6,390 nucleotides of DNA from an uncultured Clostridia bacterium (lineage in GTDB: Bacteria > Bacillota > Clostridia > Christensenellales > Borkfalkiaceae): contig CAMWHW010000057.1 of the NCBI GenBank assembly GCA_947174175.1, forward strand, positions 1 to 6,390, written 5' to 3'. The first letter of the stretch is position 1; each line of letters begins with the position of its first letter. The notes beneath the pieces are model-generated. The model ran no database searches, was not told the origin of the DNA, and saw only the letters and a program-made list of their open reading frames with translations. Of this stretch, positions 1 to 6,390 are shown one piece after another. A program made the position numbers and the translations under genes.

Positions 1-1
1 C

Positions 2-1000
2 GGCACGATAGGAAGCGCCTCGGACGGCAAAAACGTATCGTTGAGCGGCGCAAGCAAGAAAATGCTGATTGAAAAATACCGCGCGGAAAAGGGCGGCGGC
101 GTGCAGTTCGACGTGCTCGCACCCCTCAATATCCTCAGCGAAAATATGCAGAGGAGCGACCTCAAAACGCTGTACGACTGTATAAAGAGCGTGGACTATT
201 CGGCATACGACGGAATTATCGTCACCCACGGCACCGACACTTTATGCTTTACCGTAAACTGGCTGAGTCTGGTTCTGTGCGATATCCCCGTTCCACTCGT
301 GCTCGTTTCGGCGCTGTACCCTCTTACCAACCCGCGCTCTAACGGCGTTAAAAATTTTGCTGGGGCGGTTACCTTTATCGAGCAATCCGGTCTGCGCGGG
401 GTTTACTGCGCGTTTGCCAACGACAACGAAAACTGTAAAATTCATTTAGGCTCCCGCCTTGCTTACCCCGACGAAATAAACGGCTTTTACCACAGCGCAC
501 TCGGCGTGCATTTTGCCGAAGTGACCGACGACGAAATCGTCGTTTTCAACTACTCCCGCGTGTTGCCTTCGGAAGAAGAGGTCAAAGCTCTCCGCATACC
601 GCCCTTGTCGAGCGCGCTCTGCGACGAGGTTATGCTGATAACGATGCGTTCGCTTTTAAACTTTGCAGTGTACGACTTTTCGGCAACCAAGCCAAAAGCG
701 GTAATCGTAGAGCTTTCGCACAGCGGCACGGTGTGCACCGAGGGCGAGGAACTCAACTTTAAAAGATTTGCCGCCTATTGCGAGAAATGGGGCGTGCCCC
801 TTATCCTCGCGCCAGTAATGAGCAGAGCGGGCGTATACGCAAGTATGGTTGGCATACCCGAAAACGTAATTTTCGTCTACGATATGACCATAGAGCTTAC
901 TATCGTAAAGGTTATGAGCGCGCTCGGCGCGAACCTTTCCGCCGACGCTTACTTCAACGACGACTTCGCGTTCGAAAAAATCGACTTCCCGCAAATCTAA
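2..1000 (+). CDS. L-asparaginase (type I/II family), 5' end cut off by the window
   Basis: This gene encodes an enzyme that hydrolyses L-asparagine to aspartate and ammonia. The reading frame is open from base 2 and its first visible residues are GTIGS, the end of the N-terminal TGGTI(G/A) active-site motif, so the nucleophilic Thr (bases 5-7) is present. The second active-site motif, THGTDT, is at bases 224-241 and supplies the catalytic Thr-Asp pair. A Lys in NCKIHLGSR (bases 437-439) matches the third catalytic position. The C-terminal domain is recognisable from VIVELSHSGTV to LILAPVMSRAGVY. The visible 332 residues compare with about 330-350 for the family, so only about 10 residues are missing. 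No signal peptide can be judged; a cytoplasmic type I enzyme is likely but unproven. The TTG at base 41 is downstream of the catalytic Thr and cannot be the start. The next gene appears to have its own promoter. Confidence 0.9.
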   Translation, partial: GTIGSASDGKNVSLSGASKKMLIEKYRAEKGGGVQFDVLAPLNILSENMQRSDLKTLYDCIKSVDYSAYDGIIVTHGTDTLCFTVNWLSLVLCDIPVPLVLVSALYPLTNPRSNGVKNFAGAVTFIEQSGLRGVYCAFANDNENCKIHLGSRLAYPDEINGFYHSALGVHFAEVTDDEIVVFNYSRVLPSEEEVKALRIPPLSSALCDEVMLITMRSLLNFAVYDFSATKPKAVIVELSHSGTVCTEGEELNFKRFAAYCEKWGVPLILAPVMSRAGVYASMVGIPENVIFVYDMTIELTIVKVMSALGANLSADAYFNDDFAFEKIDFPQI

Positions 1001-1062
1001 GCAATTATACAATTATACGCGTACTTTTTGCATAAAATGCGATTATAGGGCTTATAAAATTT

Positions 1063-1099
1063 ATTTATACCTTTAAATCCCGTTGGCGGGCGTATAAAT
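1063..1099. repeat. Composite inverted repeat in the spacer after the asparaginase gene
   Basis: Outer 8-base arms ATTTATAC (1063-1070) and GTATAAAT (1092-1099) are exact reverse complements. They enclose a second stem, CCCG (1079-1082) and CGGG (1087-1090), with a TTGG loop. The structure lies 62 bases after the asparaginase stop and just upstream of the candidate promoter. It could be a weak terminator, since T-rich sequence follows, or an operator for the downstream operon. The sequence alone does not decide between them. Confidence 0.4.
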
Positions 1100-1101
1100 T
1101 A

Positions 1102-1130
1102 TTGACTTTTATATATCCTTATTATAAAAT
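1102..1130 (+). promoter_or_regulatory. Candidate sigma-70/sigma-A promoter for the TlpA-lipoprotein operon
   Basis: A -35 element TTGACT (1102-1107) is followed after 17 bases by TAAAAT (1125-1130). An overlapping alternative -10, TATAAA (1123-1128), would have 15-base spacing. The site is in the A/T-rich spacer about 50 bases before the ATG at 1177, which suits a short leader. It is the best promoter match in the gap. No start-site data are available. Confidence 0.5.
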
Positions 1131-1143
1131 AACAGAGTAAATA

Positions 1144-1166
1144 TTTGCCCCTTGCGGCAAAGGAAG
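1144..1166 (+). promoter_or_regulatory. Ribosome binding site with overlapping hairpin
   Basis: AAAGGAAG (1159-1166) is the likely ribosome binding site, 10 bases before the ATG at 1177. It overlaps a 6-base inverted repeat, TTTGCC (1144-1149) and GGCAAA (1156-1161), with a 6-base loop. Folding would pair the first bases of the binding site but leave most of GGAAG partly exposed. The structure may tune translation modestly, but a chance hairpin is equally possible. Confidence 0.45.
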
Positions 1167-1176
1167 ATACGAAGCT

Positions 1177-4074
1177 ATGAAAAAATTCACCAAAATTATT
1201 GCGGCGACGACTGCCGTATTGCTTACTCTCGGGGCGGCTAGCTGTACCAAAAGCAGCTATCCCGACTTTATCAACCCCTCGGAAAGCATAGACCGAGTTG
1301 ATACGAGCGAGAAATACGTCATCAACGTTCAGTCCGAAGGCGGAATGAAGCTTGACGGCGTTAAAGTTGCCGCTATGAGAGGCGGTCAGGTTATAAGGCG
1401 CGGCATATCCATTGACGGCAAGATTGAGCTTGGCGTTGCTTTGGGCGAGTACGAACTGGTTATAGACGAAACTTCGCTTCCCGCAGGCTATTACCTGCCC
1501 GAAACGACCTATAAGACCAACGCTTCGTCGCGCGAGGAAGTTACCATTAAAATTCCCTCCGCGCTCATACCAGCAACTTCGAACGCGGCGTCAACCTACG
1601 CGTTGGGCACGATAATGAAGGACTTCACCTTTACCGACTGCCGCGGCGCAAAACACCGTCTTTCCGAAATACTGAAAGTCAAAAAGGCGGTTGCGCTCAA
1701 CTTCTGGTATTCGGGCTGCGCTCCTTGCAGAGCCGAGTTCCCCCACGTTCAGAGAGCGTACGCAAGCAGAACGGACATCGAATTCCTTGCAATCTGCTCC
1801 ACGCACCAGGGCGACACCAACACGGTGGTTGAAAACTATAAGACCGAAAACGGGCTGACCTTCCCCATGGGCATTGACACCCTGGGCCTGAACAACGCGT
1901 TCGGAGTAGACGCCTTCCCCACTACCGTGGTAATAGACAGATACGGTCTTATTGCTTACAGATCCAAGGGTACGGAGCCCAGCACTTCGTTCTGGACCAA
2001 GCTGTTCAACGATTTCTGCTCCGACGACTACGTGCAGAAGCTTTCCGCGGACGGCAACACCGACCCTTCCAACCCCGGCGGACAGGAGAGAGAAAAGCCC
2101 ACCTATACGATGCCCGCTTCCGCCGATATAGCTGCGGTTGCAAACGGCAACAGAGTAAGCGCGACTTACAGGGCGGACGAGGACGAATTCTCCTGGCCCT
2201 GGCTTGTAAGCAACGAAGGATATATTTACTCCTCCAACACGGGCAAGCACAACTCATACTCCATTCTGTACGCCGATATCGATATGAAGAAGGACGAAGT
2301 TCTTGCCATCGAATACAACGTATCGAGTGAAGCGGACTGCGACTATTTGCACGTTTTCATTGACGGCTCACCCATAAGCGGGGACGGTTGGAGCGCGACC
2401 GACGGCTGGGTTTCCGCCGACTTATACGTTGCCGACCGCGACGAGAAAGTCGAACTTGCTTTCGCTTACCGTAAAGACGACGCCGACGGCGACGAAATAG
2501 GCGAAGACGTTGCAAAGGTAAGAAATATTCATATTTACGACGCAAGCGCAATCAGGAACCCGATTGACGTGATGCGCCCCGCGGCTTCGGGCGAGGTAAT
2601 CGATTACTACAAATACGGCAGTTACGTAAACGCGGTATACAATCCCCGCGACGGCTTCTACCACAAGGACTCCGAAAACGGCGCGCTGCTTTATATATGC
2701 CTTAACAATTTAACTCCTTGGAGCGATTTGCACACGGGCACAACTTCGCAGAGCAACGGCGAAACCTATTACAGCACCCTTTACTATCTGACCTATTACA
2801 GATACGCGGTCAAGGGCGAAAACTTTGCCGTAATGCTGGGCGGCGAAAACCTTACCTCTACCGTAACCGAATTCTTTACGATTCAGGGATATATGGACGC
2901 GCCCAACTACCTTATACCCGTAACGCCGAAGCTGAAAACCTGGGCGGAAAAATTCGTGGAAAGGTACGAACGCGACAACGGCAAGGCAAGCCACGGTGAC
3001 GAATGGCTGGAATTCTGCTTCTACTACGACCACTACGGCCCCGGTCACGCAAAGGGTGATAATTGCGCGAAGTACGACGACCCGACGCGCGGACTGACTA
3101 TGAACAACAGCTACCGCGCTTACGAAAAGTCCGAACTTGCCGCAATGACGGACGAACAGAAATCCGAACTTAACCCCAACGCATACAATAAGGATACGGG
3201 CAGAAACAAGGCGTCAATCAACTTTGCTATGGAGACGCAGGAAAACGGCACGTACTACGAGTTTACGGCGTCGGAAGCGGGCGTTTATCAGATTCAGTCC
3301 TATCTGAAAGGCTGCTCGACGACGGCGGCAAAACCCGGGGTGATGGTTTTCGATAAAGACGGAAACTTCCGCGACATGCAAAACGACGTCCGCGACCACG
3401 ACCAGTTTGTAAAGCAGGTATACACGGACGAAGACGAAGACCAGACACTGCCCGACACCGCATACCAGGGCTTCAACCACTATATAACGCTTAAAGCGGG
3501 TGAAACGGTTTACCTAAAACTGTTGACGGCTATGTCGACCGTAAGCTATTACGACTTCGATATCACCTATCTGGGCGAATCGTACGATAAAATGTTGATA
3601 GCTTCCACCGGCGGCGGCGCATGGACCGGCGAAAGCGGCACAGATTATCTGGGCGTTAAATACGCGTTAGTCGGTGATAAATATTACGTTGCGGACAGCG
3701 AAGGCAACGCGGATATGAGCAAGCCGTTATATATCGATATGATATTCGGAAGCTACCTGTACAGCGAACTGGTAACGTACAACGGCAAAACGTACAACTA
3801 CAACTTTGCTCCCCTTAAAGATATAATCGACGACGGCGTGGTTTACAACGACAGGAATTTCGCGTTCGGCTCGTCTATGCAGAGCATGTTGCAGTCATAC
3901 CTCGGCACCGCCACTGCCAAGGATAAAGACGACACCTACTACGGTATGGTTCAGGCGGACGTAAAGCTGGTTGAAATTCTGAACGTATACTTTGACCACT
4001 ACGTTCACAACGGCAGAGGCGAAGGCAACGGCTGGCTTGCGTTTGCATGCTATATGGAGCACTACGGCGCGTAA
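1177..4074 (+). CDS. Multidomain lipoprotein with TlpA/ResA-like thioredoxin domain
   Basis: This is a secreted, lipid-anchored thiol-disulfide protein. Residues 1-23 form a lipoprotein signal peptide (MKKFTK, hydrophobic stretch, AASC) with the lipidated Cys at 23. Residues about 46-126 look like a small beta-sandwich (prealbumin/SpaA-like). Residues about 141-280 are a TlpA/AhpC-TSA-type domain: NFWYSGCAPCRAEFP gives redox cysteines C181 and C184, and AFPTTVVIDRYG gives cis-Pro248. After a short linker (about 285-312), residues 316-456 resemble a beta-jellyroll or MAM-like domain (YLHVFIDG). Residues about 473-622 and 820-965 are two related modules of unknown function. Residues about 678-800 between them resemble a PPC-type beta-sandwich. 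At 965 residues it is far longer than ordinary TlpA proteins (about 150-200). The promoter at 1102 and the binding site at 1159 support this start. It is probably co-transcribed with the lipoprotein gene at 4129. Only the thioredoxin part has an assigned role, and its redox partner is inferred. Confidence 0.88.
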   Translation: MKKFTKIIAATTAVLLTLGAASCTKSSYPDFINPSESIDRVDTSEKYVINVQSEGGMKLDGVKVAAMRGGQVIRRGISIDGKIELGVALGEYELVIDETSLPAGYYLPETTYKTNASSREEVTIKIPSALIPATSNAASTYALGTIMKDFTFTDCRGAKHRLSEILKVKKAVALNFWYSGCAPCRAEFPHVQRAYASRTDIEFLAICSTHQGDTNTVVENYKTENGLTFPMGIDTLGLNNAFGVDAFPTTVVIDRYGLIAYRSKGTEPSTSFWTKLFNDFCSDDYVQKLSADGNTDPSNPGGQEREKPTYTMPASADIAAVANGNRVSATYRADEDEFSWPWLVSNEGYIYSSNTGKHNSYSILYADIDMKKDEVLAIEYNVSSEADCDYLHVFIDGSPISGDGWSATDGWVSADLYVADRDEKVELAFAYRKDDADGDEIGEDVAKVRNIHIYDASAIRNPIDVMRPAASGEVIDYYKYGSYVNAVYNPRDGFYHKDSENGALLYICLNNLTPWSDLHTGTTSQSNGETYYSTLYYLTYYRYAVKGENFAVMLGGENLTSTVTEFFTIQGYMDAPNYLIPVTPKLKTWAEKFVERYERDNGKASHGDEWLEFCFYYDHYGPGHAKGDNCAKYDDPTRGLTMNNSYRAYEKSELAAMTDEQKSELNPNAYNKDTGRNKASINFAMETQENGTYYEFTASEAGVYQIQSYLKGCSTTAAKPGVMVFDKDGNFRDMQNDVRDHDQFVKQVYTDEDEDQTLPDTAYQGFNHYITLKAGETVYLKLLTAMSTVSYYDFDITYLGESYDKMLIASTGGGAWTGESGTDYLGVKYALVGDKYYVADSEGNADMSKPLYIDMIFGSYLYSELVTYNGKTYNYNFAPLKDIIDDGVVYNDRNFAFGSSMQSMLQSYLGTATAKDKDDTYYGMVQADVKLVEILNVYFDHYVHNGRGEGNGWLAFACYMEHYGA

Positions 4075-4117
4075 TATAGCCGCCGCTGTTAATTCAACTT
4101 TTAAAATAAATCTCTTT

Positions 4118-4122
4118 GGAGG
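4118..4122 (+). promoter_or_regulatory. Strong ribosome binding site for the small lipoprotein
   Basis: GGAGG lies 6 bases before the ATG at 4129, which is near-ideal spacing and fixes the start. It is a better match to the anti-Shine-Dalgarno sequence than the site of the upstream gene, so the small protein may be made in higher amounts from the shared message. Confidence 0.75.
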
Positions 4123-4128
4123 ATAAAT

Positions 4129-4575
4129 ATGAAAAAGATTATCAGAACTTTAACCATTGCCGTACTTGCGCTGGTTGCCGTGTTTGCCTGCACCTTTGCT
4201 TTGGCTTGTAACGGCGGCGACGACAACAAGGGCAGCACGAAGTCCGATTACAACTTTACCATAGTGTATGAAGACGGCACTGCCGTAAACGGTCAGACGG
4301 ACGGCATAAACGGCGGCAAGGTTGCAACGCAGATTTGTCTGCCCGAAAGTGCAGGCGGTATGTGCGTTTCCCTGAATATACCGAAAATAAGCATATACCC
4401 CGACGCAAAAGGCAAGCTCAGCCTTTCTCAGGCTAAGGTAAACGAGCTGTTCGGCTCCACTACCGACGTGACGGTATTTGCTTTCCACGTTATGGCAGTT
4501 CCCGGTCATAAGGCTGACTGTGAAGTAGCAGTTAACGGCAAGGGCGATTACAAGGTTACCGTAACCAAAAACTGA
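4129..4575 (+). CDS. Small lipoprotein of unknown function
   Basis: I do not recognise the family. The 148-residue product starts with a classic export signal: MKKIIR, then a hydrophobic stretch and FALAC, with the lipidated Cys probably at 27 (Cys21 is a less likely alternative). A short polar linker (NGGDDNKGSTKSD) follows, as in many surface lipoproteins. The rest (about 40-148) alternates short predicted strands, from YNFTIVYEDG to the terminal YKVTVTK, and suggests one small Ig- or prealbumin-like beta-sandwich. Mature cysteines at 70, 79 and 131 are unusual for a surface protein and could form or exchange disulfides. The gene sits 54 bases after the CAPC lipoprotein with no terminator between, so they are probably one operon. 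A role as partner or substrate of that thioredoxin domain is inference. The strong terminator at 4589 follows it. Confidence 0.8.
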   Translation: MKKIIRTLTIAVLALVAVFACTFALACNGGDDNKGSTKSDYNFTIVYEDGTAVNGQTDGINGGKVATQICLPESAGGMCVSLNIPKISIYPDAKGKLSLSQAKVNELFGSTTDVTVFAFHVMAVPGHKADCEVAVNGKGDYKVTVTKN

Positions 4576-4588
4576 TTTTAATAAATTA

Positions 4589-4630
4589 AACCGCCCCGTG
4601 CGATATCGCACGGGGCGGTTATTTTATTGA
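4589..4630. terminator. Bidirectional intrinsic terminator between convergent genes
   Basis: Bases 4589-4620 are a perfect 32-base palindrome that folds as a 14-base-pair G/C-rich stem (AACCGCCCCGTGCG and its complement) with an ATAT loop. On the plus strand the stem is followed by TTATTTTATT. On the minus strand it is followed by TTTAATTTATTAAAA. Either direction therefore resembles a rho-independent terminator. It lies 13 bases after the small lipoprotein stop and 26 bases beyond the stop of the convergent 4Fe-4S gene, so it should end both transcripts. Confidence 0.9.
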
Positions 4631-4646
4631 CTTTTAATCTATTGCG

Positions 4647-6390
4647 TTATCCGAGAGCCTTCTCCACTTCCGTCCTGAGCAGCGCTTCGGAGCAGGAGCC
4701 CTGATTGACGAAGGTAATCTTTCCGTCTGCATTTACTATTACCGTCATTGGATAGGCGTACTTGCCGCCCAGCTGCGTATACGTATCAAGCTCCTGCGTG
4801 TCCTGCGCAAAGGTCAGTTTATAGCTATTCCACGCCCTGCCGTTCTTGTCCTTCGCGGTATCAAGGAAGTACTGAACGCCCGTCGAAGGCACCGCAGAAT
4901 AACTGTGTATAACGAACATATCTATTGCGCCGTCATAATCTTCGAAAACCTTTTCAAACTCAGGCAATTCCGCCTTGCAAGGGTCGCAATCGGTGTACCA
5001 GTAATTAAGTACCGTGACTTTCCCGCGGCTTTCCAGCAGCGAAACTTTTGCGCCTTCTTCGGCATTGTAACGGTCAAGCACGAAAAGCGGGCACATATCA
5101 CCCTCCTTAAACACTTTAGCCGACATAGCCGTAGTTACGCCGTTTATAACCTCATCCCTGCCGAGAACGCGGTCTTCCTGCAATGCTACTCCGCCGTCGG
5201 CAGAAATAATAGCCGTTATGGGTTTAGGTACAGATATATCGCCGCCAACCAAGCCGTAGGCGTTTGTTTCCCTATCGTCCTGCGCAAATATTACGTTGTA
5301 TTCGTTCCAGCCGTGCTCGTCAATAAACGCCTGCACGTCGCGGTCGTCCTTGTATATGGAGTGAATTGCAACGACGTCGGCAAAATCCAACTGATTATAC
5401 AGTGTCGCCAGCTCGTTTAACTCTTCCATAGCCGCAACGCTCTCTTCAAGGTCTGTGCGCCAGAAATACAGCACCTTGACGCGGCGGTTATCATCACTAA
5501 CCGTAGAGTAATCTTTTCCGCCTTCACTTGCCGCCGATTTATAAGTTGTAACCGTTAAGTTGAGCAACGCCGCCGACTTCCTTTCGGGCAAATTATAGCA
5601 AATCAACGCAGATATTAGTACCGCAACGGCAACTACCCAGGCGACGAATTCGACGACGAAGCGCGGGCGCTTGAACGCCGCTTTTACCGCCTGCATTCTG
5701 CCGCCCTTCTTTGCCTCGCTTACAACCGGCTCAGTTGCCTCCTCCTGCGCCTTTGCGCTTTCGGCGGCTTCCTGCCCGTCCGTTGCCGTAAGACCGCTCT
5801 CAGCCTCTGTATTTGCGCTCTGAGCGCTTTGCTCGCCGCCGCCCGATATTTCCTCGGGGTCGGCGCTTGCGACCGCTACGCTTGCGTTGGACTTGGCAAG
5901 TTCCAAAAGGGCAATCTTTTCACCCGACTCGACTACTGGCTGGTCGATAGGCGTCGTATTCTTTAAGAATATTTTGCTTCCCTTCCAGGTTATCGCCTGC
6001 ACGGGGCAGACGGAGATACACTCGCCGCACTGAATACATTCGTGGTCGCCCACGTGCTTTATATCCATTTTACAGCCCTGCACGCACAGGCCGCAGTCGA
6101 TACACTTATCCTTGTCAAGCTTGACGCCCAGCAGCGAAATTTTGTTGAACAGCGAATATATGGCGCCGAGCGGACAGATGAAGCGGCAGAAGAAGCGGTA
6201 AATGAATATGCTTGCAACCACCAGCGCAACCGCCAGACAGAACTTCCAGGTGAACAGATAGCCAAGCATTCCGTAGAAATCGGAGTTCTGTATATTCGCC
6301 AACAGGCTGACCGCGCCTTCCAGAGTGCCAGCGGGGCGACCAGATTTACAGCACGAAGGAGTCCGCGCGTACATCAGGGGCACCGCGATT
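4647..6390 (-). CDS. NapH-like membrane 4Fe-4S protein fused to two TlpA-like domains, 5' end missing
   Basis: The frame is open to the window edge, so the N-terminus is missing; numbering here uses the GTG at 6383 as residue 1. It is probably an electron carrier from cytoplasm to outside. Order: a PAGTLEGA segment (about 16-24), a membrane segment (about 42-64) ending in a Fer4_5 motif CRFICP (C66, C70), and two ferredoxin-type 4Fe-4S motifs (C94/97/100/104 and C116/119/122/126). An Ala/Glu/Ser-rich linker (about 150-225) is followed by a basic stretch, a second membrane segment (about 243-263), a degenerate thioredoxin-like domain (about 270-420) and a TlpA domain (about 428-578). The last carries CDPC (C466, C469) and cis-Pro545 in AYPMTVIV. 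The positive-inside pattern places the clusters in the cytoplasm and the thioredoxin domains outside. The first thioredoxin fold has LEES where CxxC is expected. The first expected CxxxCP motif reads CKSGRP. Cluster and thioredoxin assignments are secure; the electron path is inferred. Confidence 0.87.
   Translation of the reverse strand, partial: IAVPLMYARTPSCCKSGRPAGTLEGAVSLLANIQNSDFYGMLGYLFTWKFCLAVALVVASIFIYRFFCRFICPLGAIYSLFNKISLLGVKLDKDKCIDCGLCVQGCKMDIKHVGDHECIQCGECISVCPVQAITWKGSKIFLKNTTPIDQPVVESGEKIALLELAKSNASVAVASADPEEISGGGEQSAQSANTEAESGLTATDGQEAAESAKAQEEATEPVVSEAKKGGRMQAVKAAFKRPRFVVEFVAWVVAVAVLISALICYNLPERKSAALLNLTVTTYKSAASEGGKDYSTVSDDNRRVKVLYFWRTDLEESVAAMEELNELATLYNQLDFADVVAIHSIYKDDRDVQAFIDEHGWNEYNVIFAQDDRETNAYGLVGGDISVPKPITAIISADGGVALQEDRVLGRDEVINGVTTAMSAKVFKEGDMCPLFVLDRYNAEEGAKVSLLESRGKVTVLNYWYTDCDPCKAELPEFEKVFEDYDGAIDMFVIHSYSAVPSTGVQYFLDTAKDKNGRAWNSYKLTFAQDTQELDTYTQLGGKYAYPMTVIVNADGKITFVNQGSCSEALLRTEVEKALG

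Noticed and set aside
41..43. TTG as the asparaginase start codon
   Set aside because: The same frame continues upstream to base 2 and encodes GTIGS with the catalytic Thr, so the true start is outside the window.
1003..1018. Tandem AATTATAC repeat after the asparaginase stop
   Set aside because: Two copies of an 8-base A/T-rich word are expected by chance in such a spacer; no function is indicated.
1591..2250. Long open frame on the minus strand inside the large lipoprotein gene
   Set aside because: It lies antisense to the well-supported TlpA domain and its translation has no recognisable domain.
4150..4611. Minus-strand open frame over the small lipoprotein
   Set aside because: It begins inside the terminator palindrome and is antisense to a gene with a strong binding site and signal peptide.
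4627..4632. TTGACT as a promoter -35 element after the terminator
   Set aside because: It points into the 3' end of the convergent gene with no plus-strand gene downstream, and no good -10 element was seen.
4905..5420. Plus-strand open frame opposite the thioredoxin domains
   Set aside because: It is antisense to a conserved coding region and has no recognisable motif.
6381..6383. GTG as the start of the minus-strand 4Fe-4S gene
   Set aside because: The frame stays open to base 6390, no binding site is visible, and NapH-like proteins have additional membrane sequence before this point.
1..6390. CRISPR arrays, tRNA or rRNA genes, transposons
   Set aside because: No repeat-spacer pattern, cloverleaf, rRNA segment, transposase motif or terminal inverted repeats were seen on either strand.

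Overview
The window is about half G+C in its genes, with short A/T-rich intergenic gaps. It reads like a piece of a Gram-positive, probably anaerobic Clostridia-type genome, perhaps an uncultured gut lineage. The support is indirect: GGAGG/AAAGGAAG-type ribosome binding sites, two 'MKK...C' lipoprotein signal peptides, and a membrane 4Fe-4S protein fused to thioredoxin-like domains. No rRNA or other phylogenetic marker is present, so the taxonomy is a guess.

Layout. (1) Bases 2-1000, plus strand: an L-asparaginase lacking only its first few residues; the window opens inside the catalytic GTIGS motif. (2) Bases 1001-1176: an A/T-rich spacer with a composite inverted repeat, a good promoter candidate and a small hairpin touching the ribosome binding site of the next gene. 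(3) Bases 1177-4074, plus strand: a 965-residue multidomain lipoprotein with a TlpA/ResA-like thioredoxin domain (CAPC) followed by about 690 residues of mostly unrecognised beta-rich modules, two of which look like copies of one another. (4) Bases 4129-4575, plus strand: a 148-residue lipoprotein of unknown function, 54 bases downstream and probably in the same operon. (5) Bases 4589-4630: a perfect 32-base palindrome with T-rich flanks, acting as a shared terminator. (6) Bases 6390-4647, minus strand: a convergent gene, cut by the window edge, encoding a NapH-like membrane 4Fe-4S protein fused to two thioredoxin-like domains. The first of these has lost its cysteines; the second keeps CDPC.

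How the genes may work together (inference). The minus-strand protein could carry electrons from a cytoplasmic donor through 4Fe-4S clusters across the membrane to an outward-facing TlpA domain. That would be an iron-sulfur alternative to CcdA/DsbD-type thiol reductant export. The large CAPC lipoprotein and the small cysteine-containing lipoprotein, both predicted to sit outside the membrane, are natural candidates for partner and substrate. The asparaginase appears to be an unrelated metabolic neighbour.
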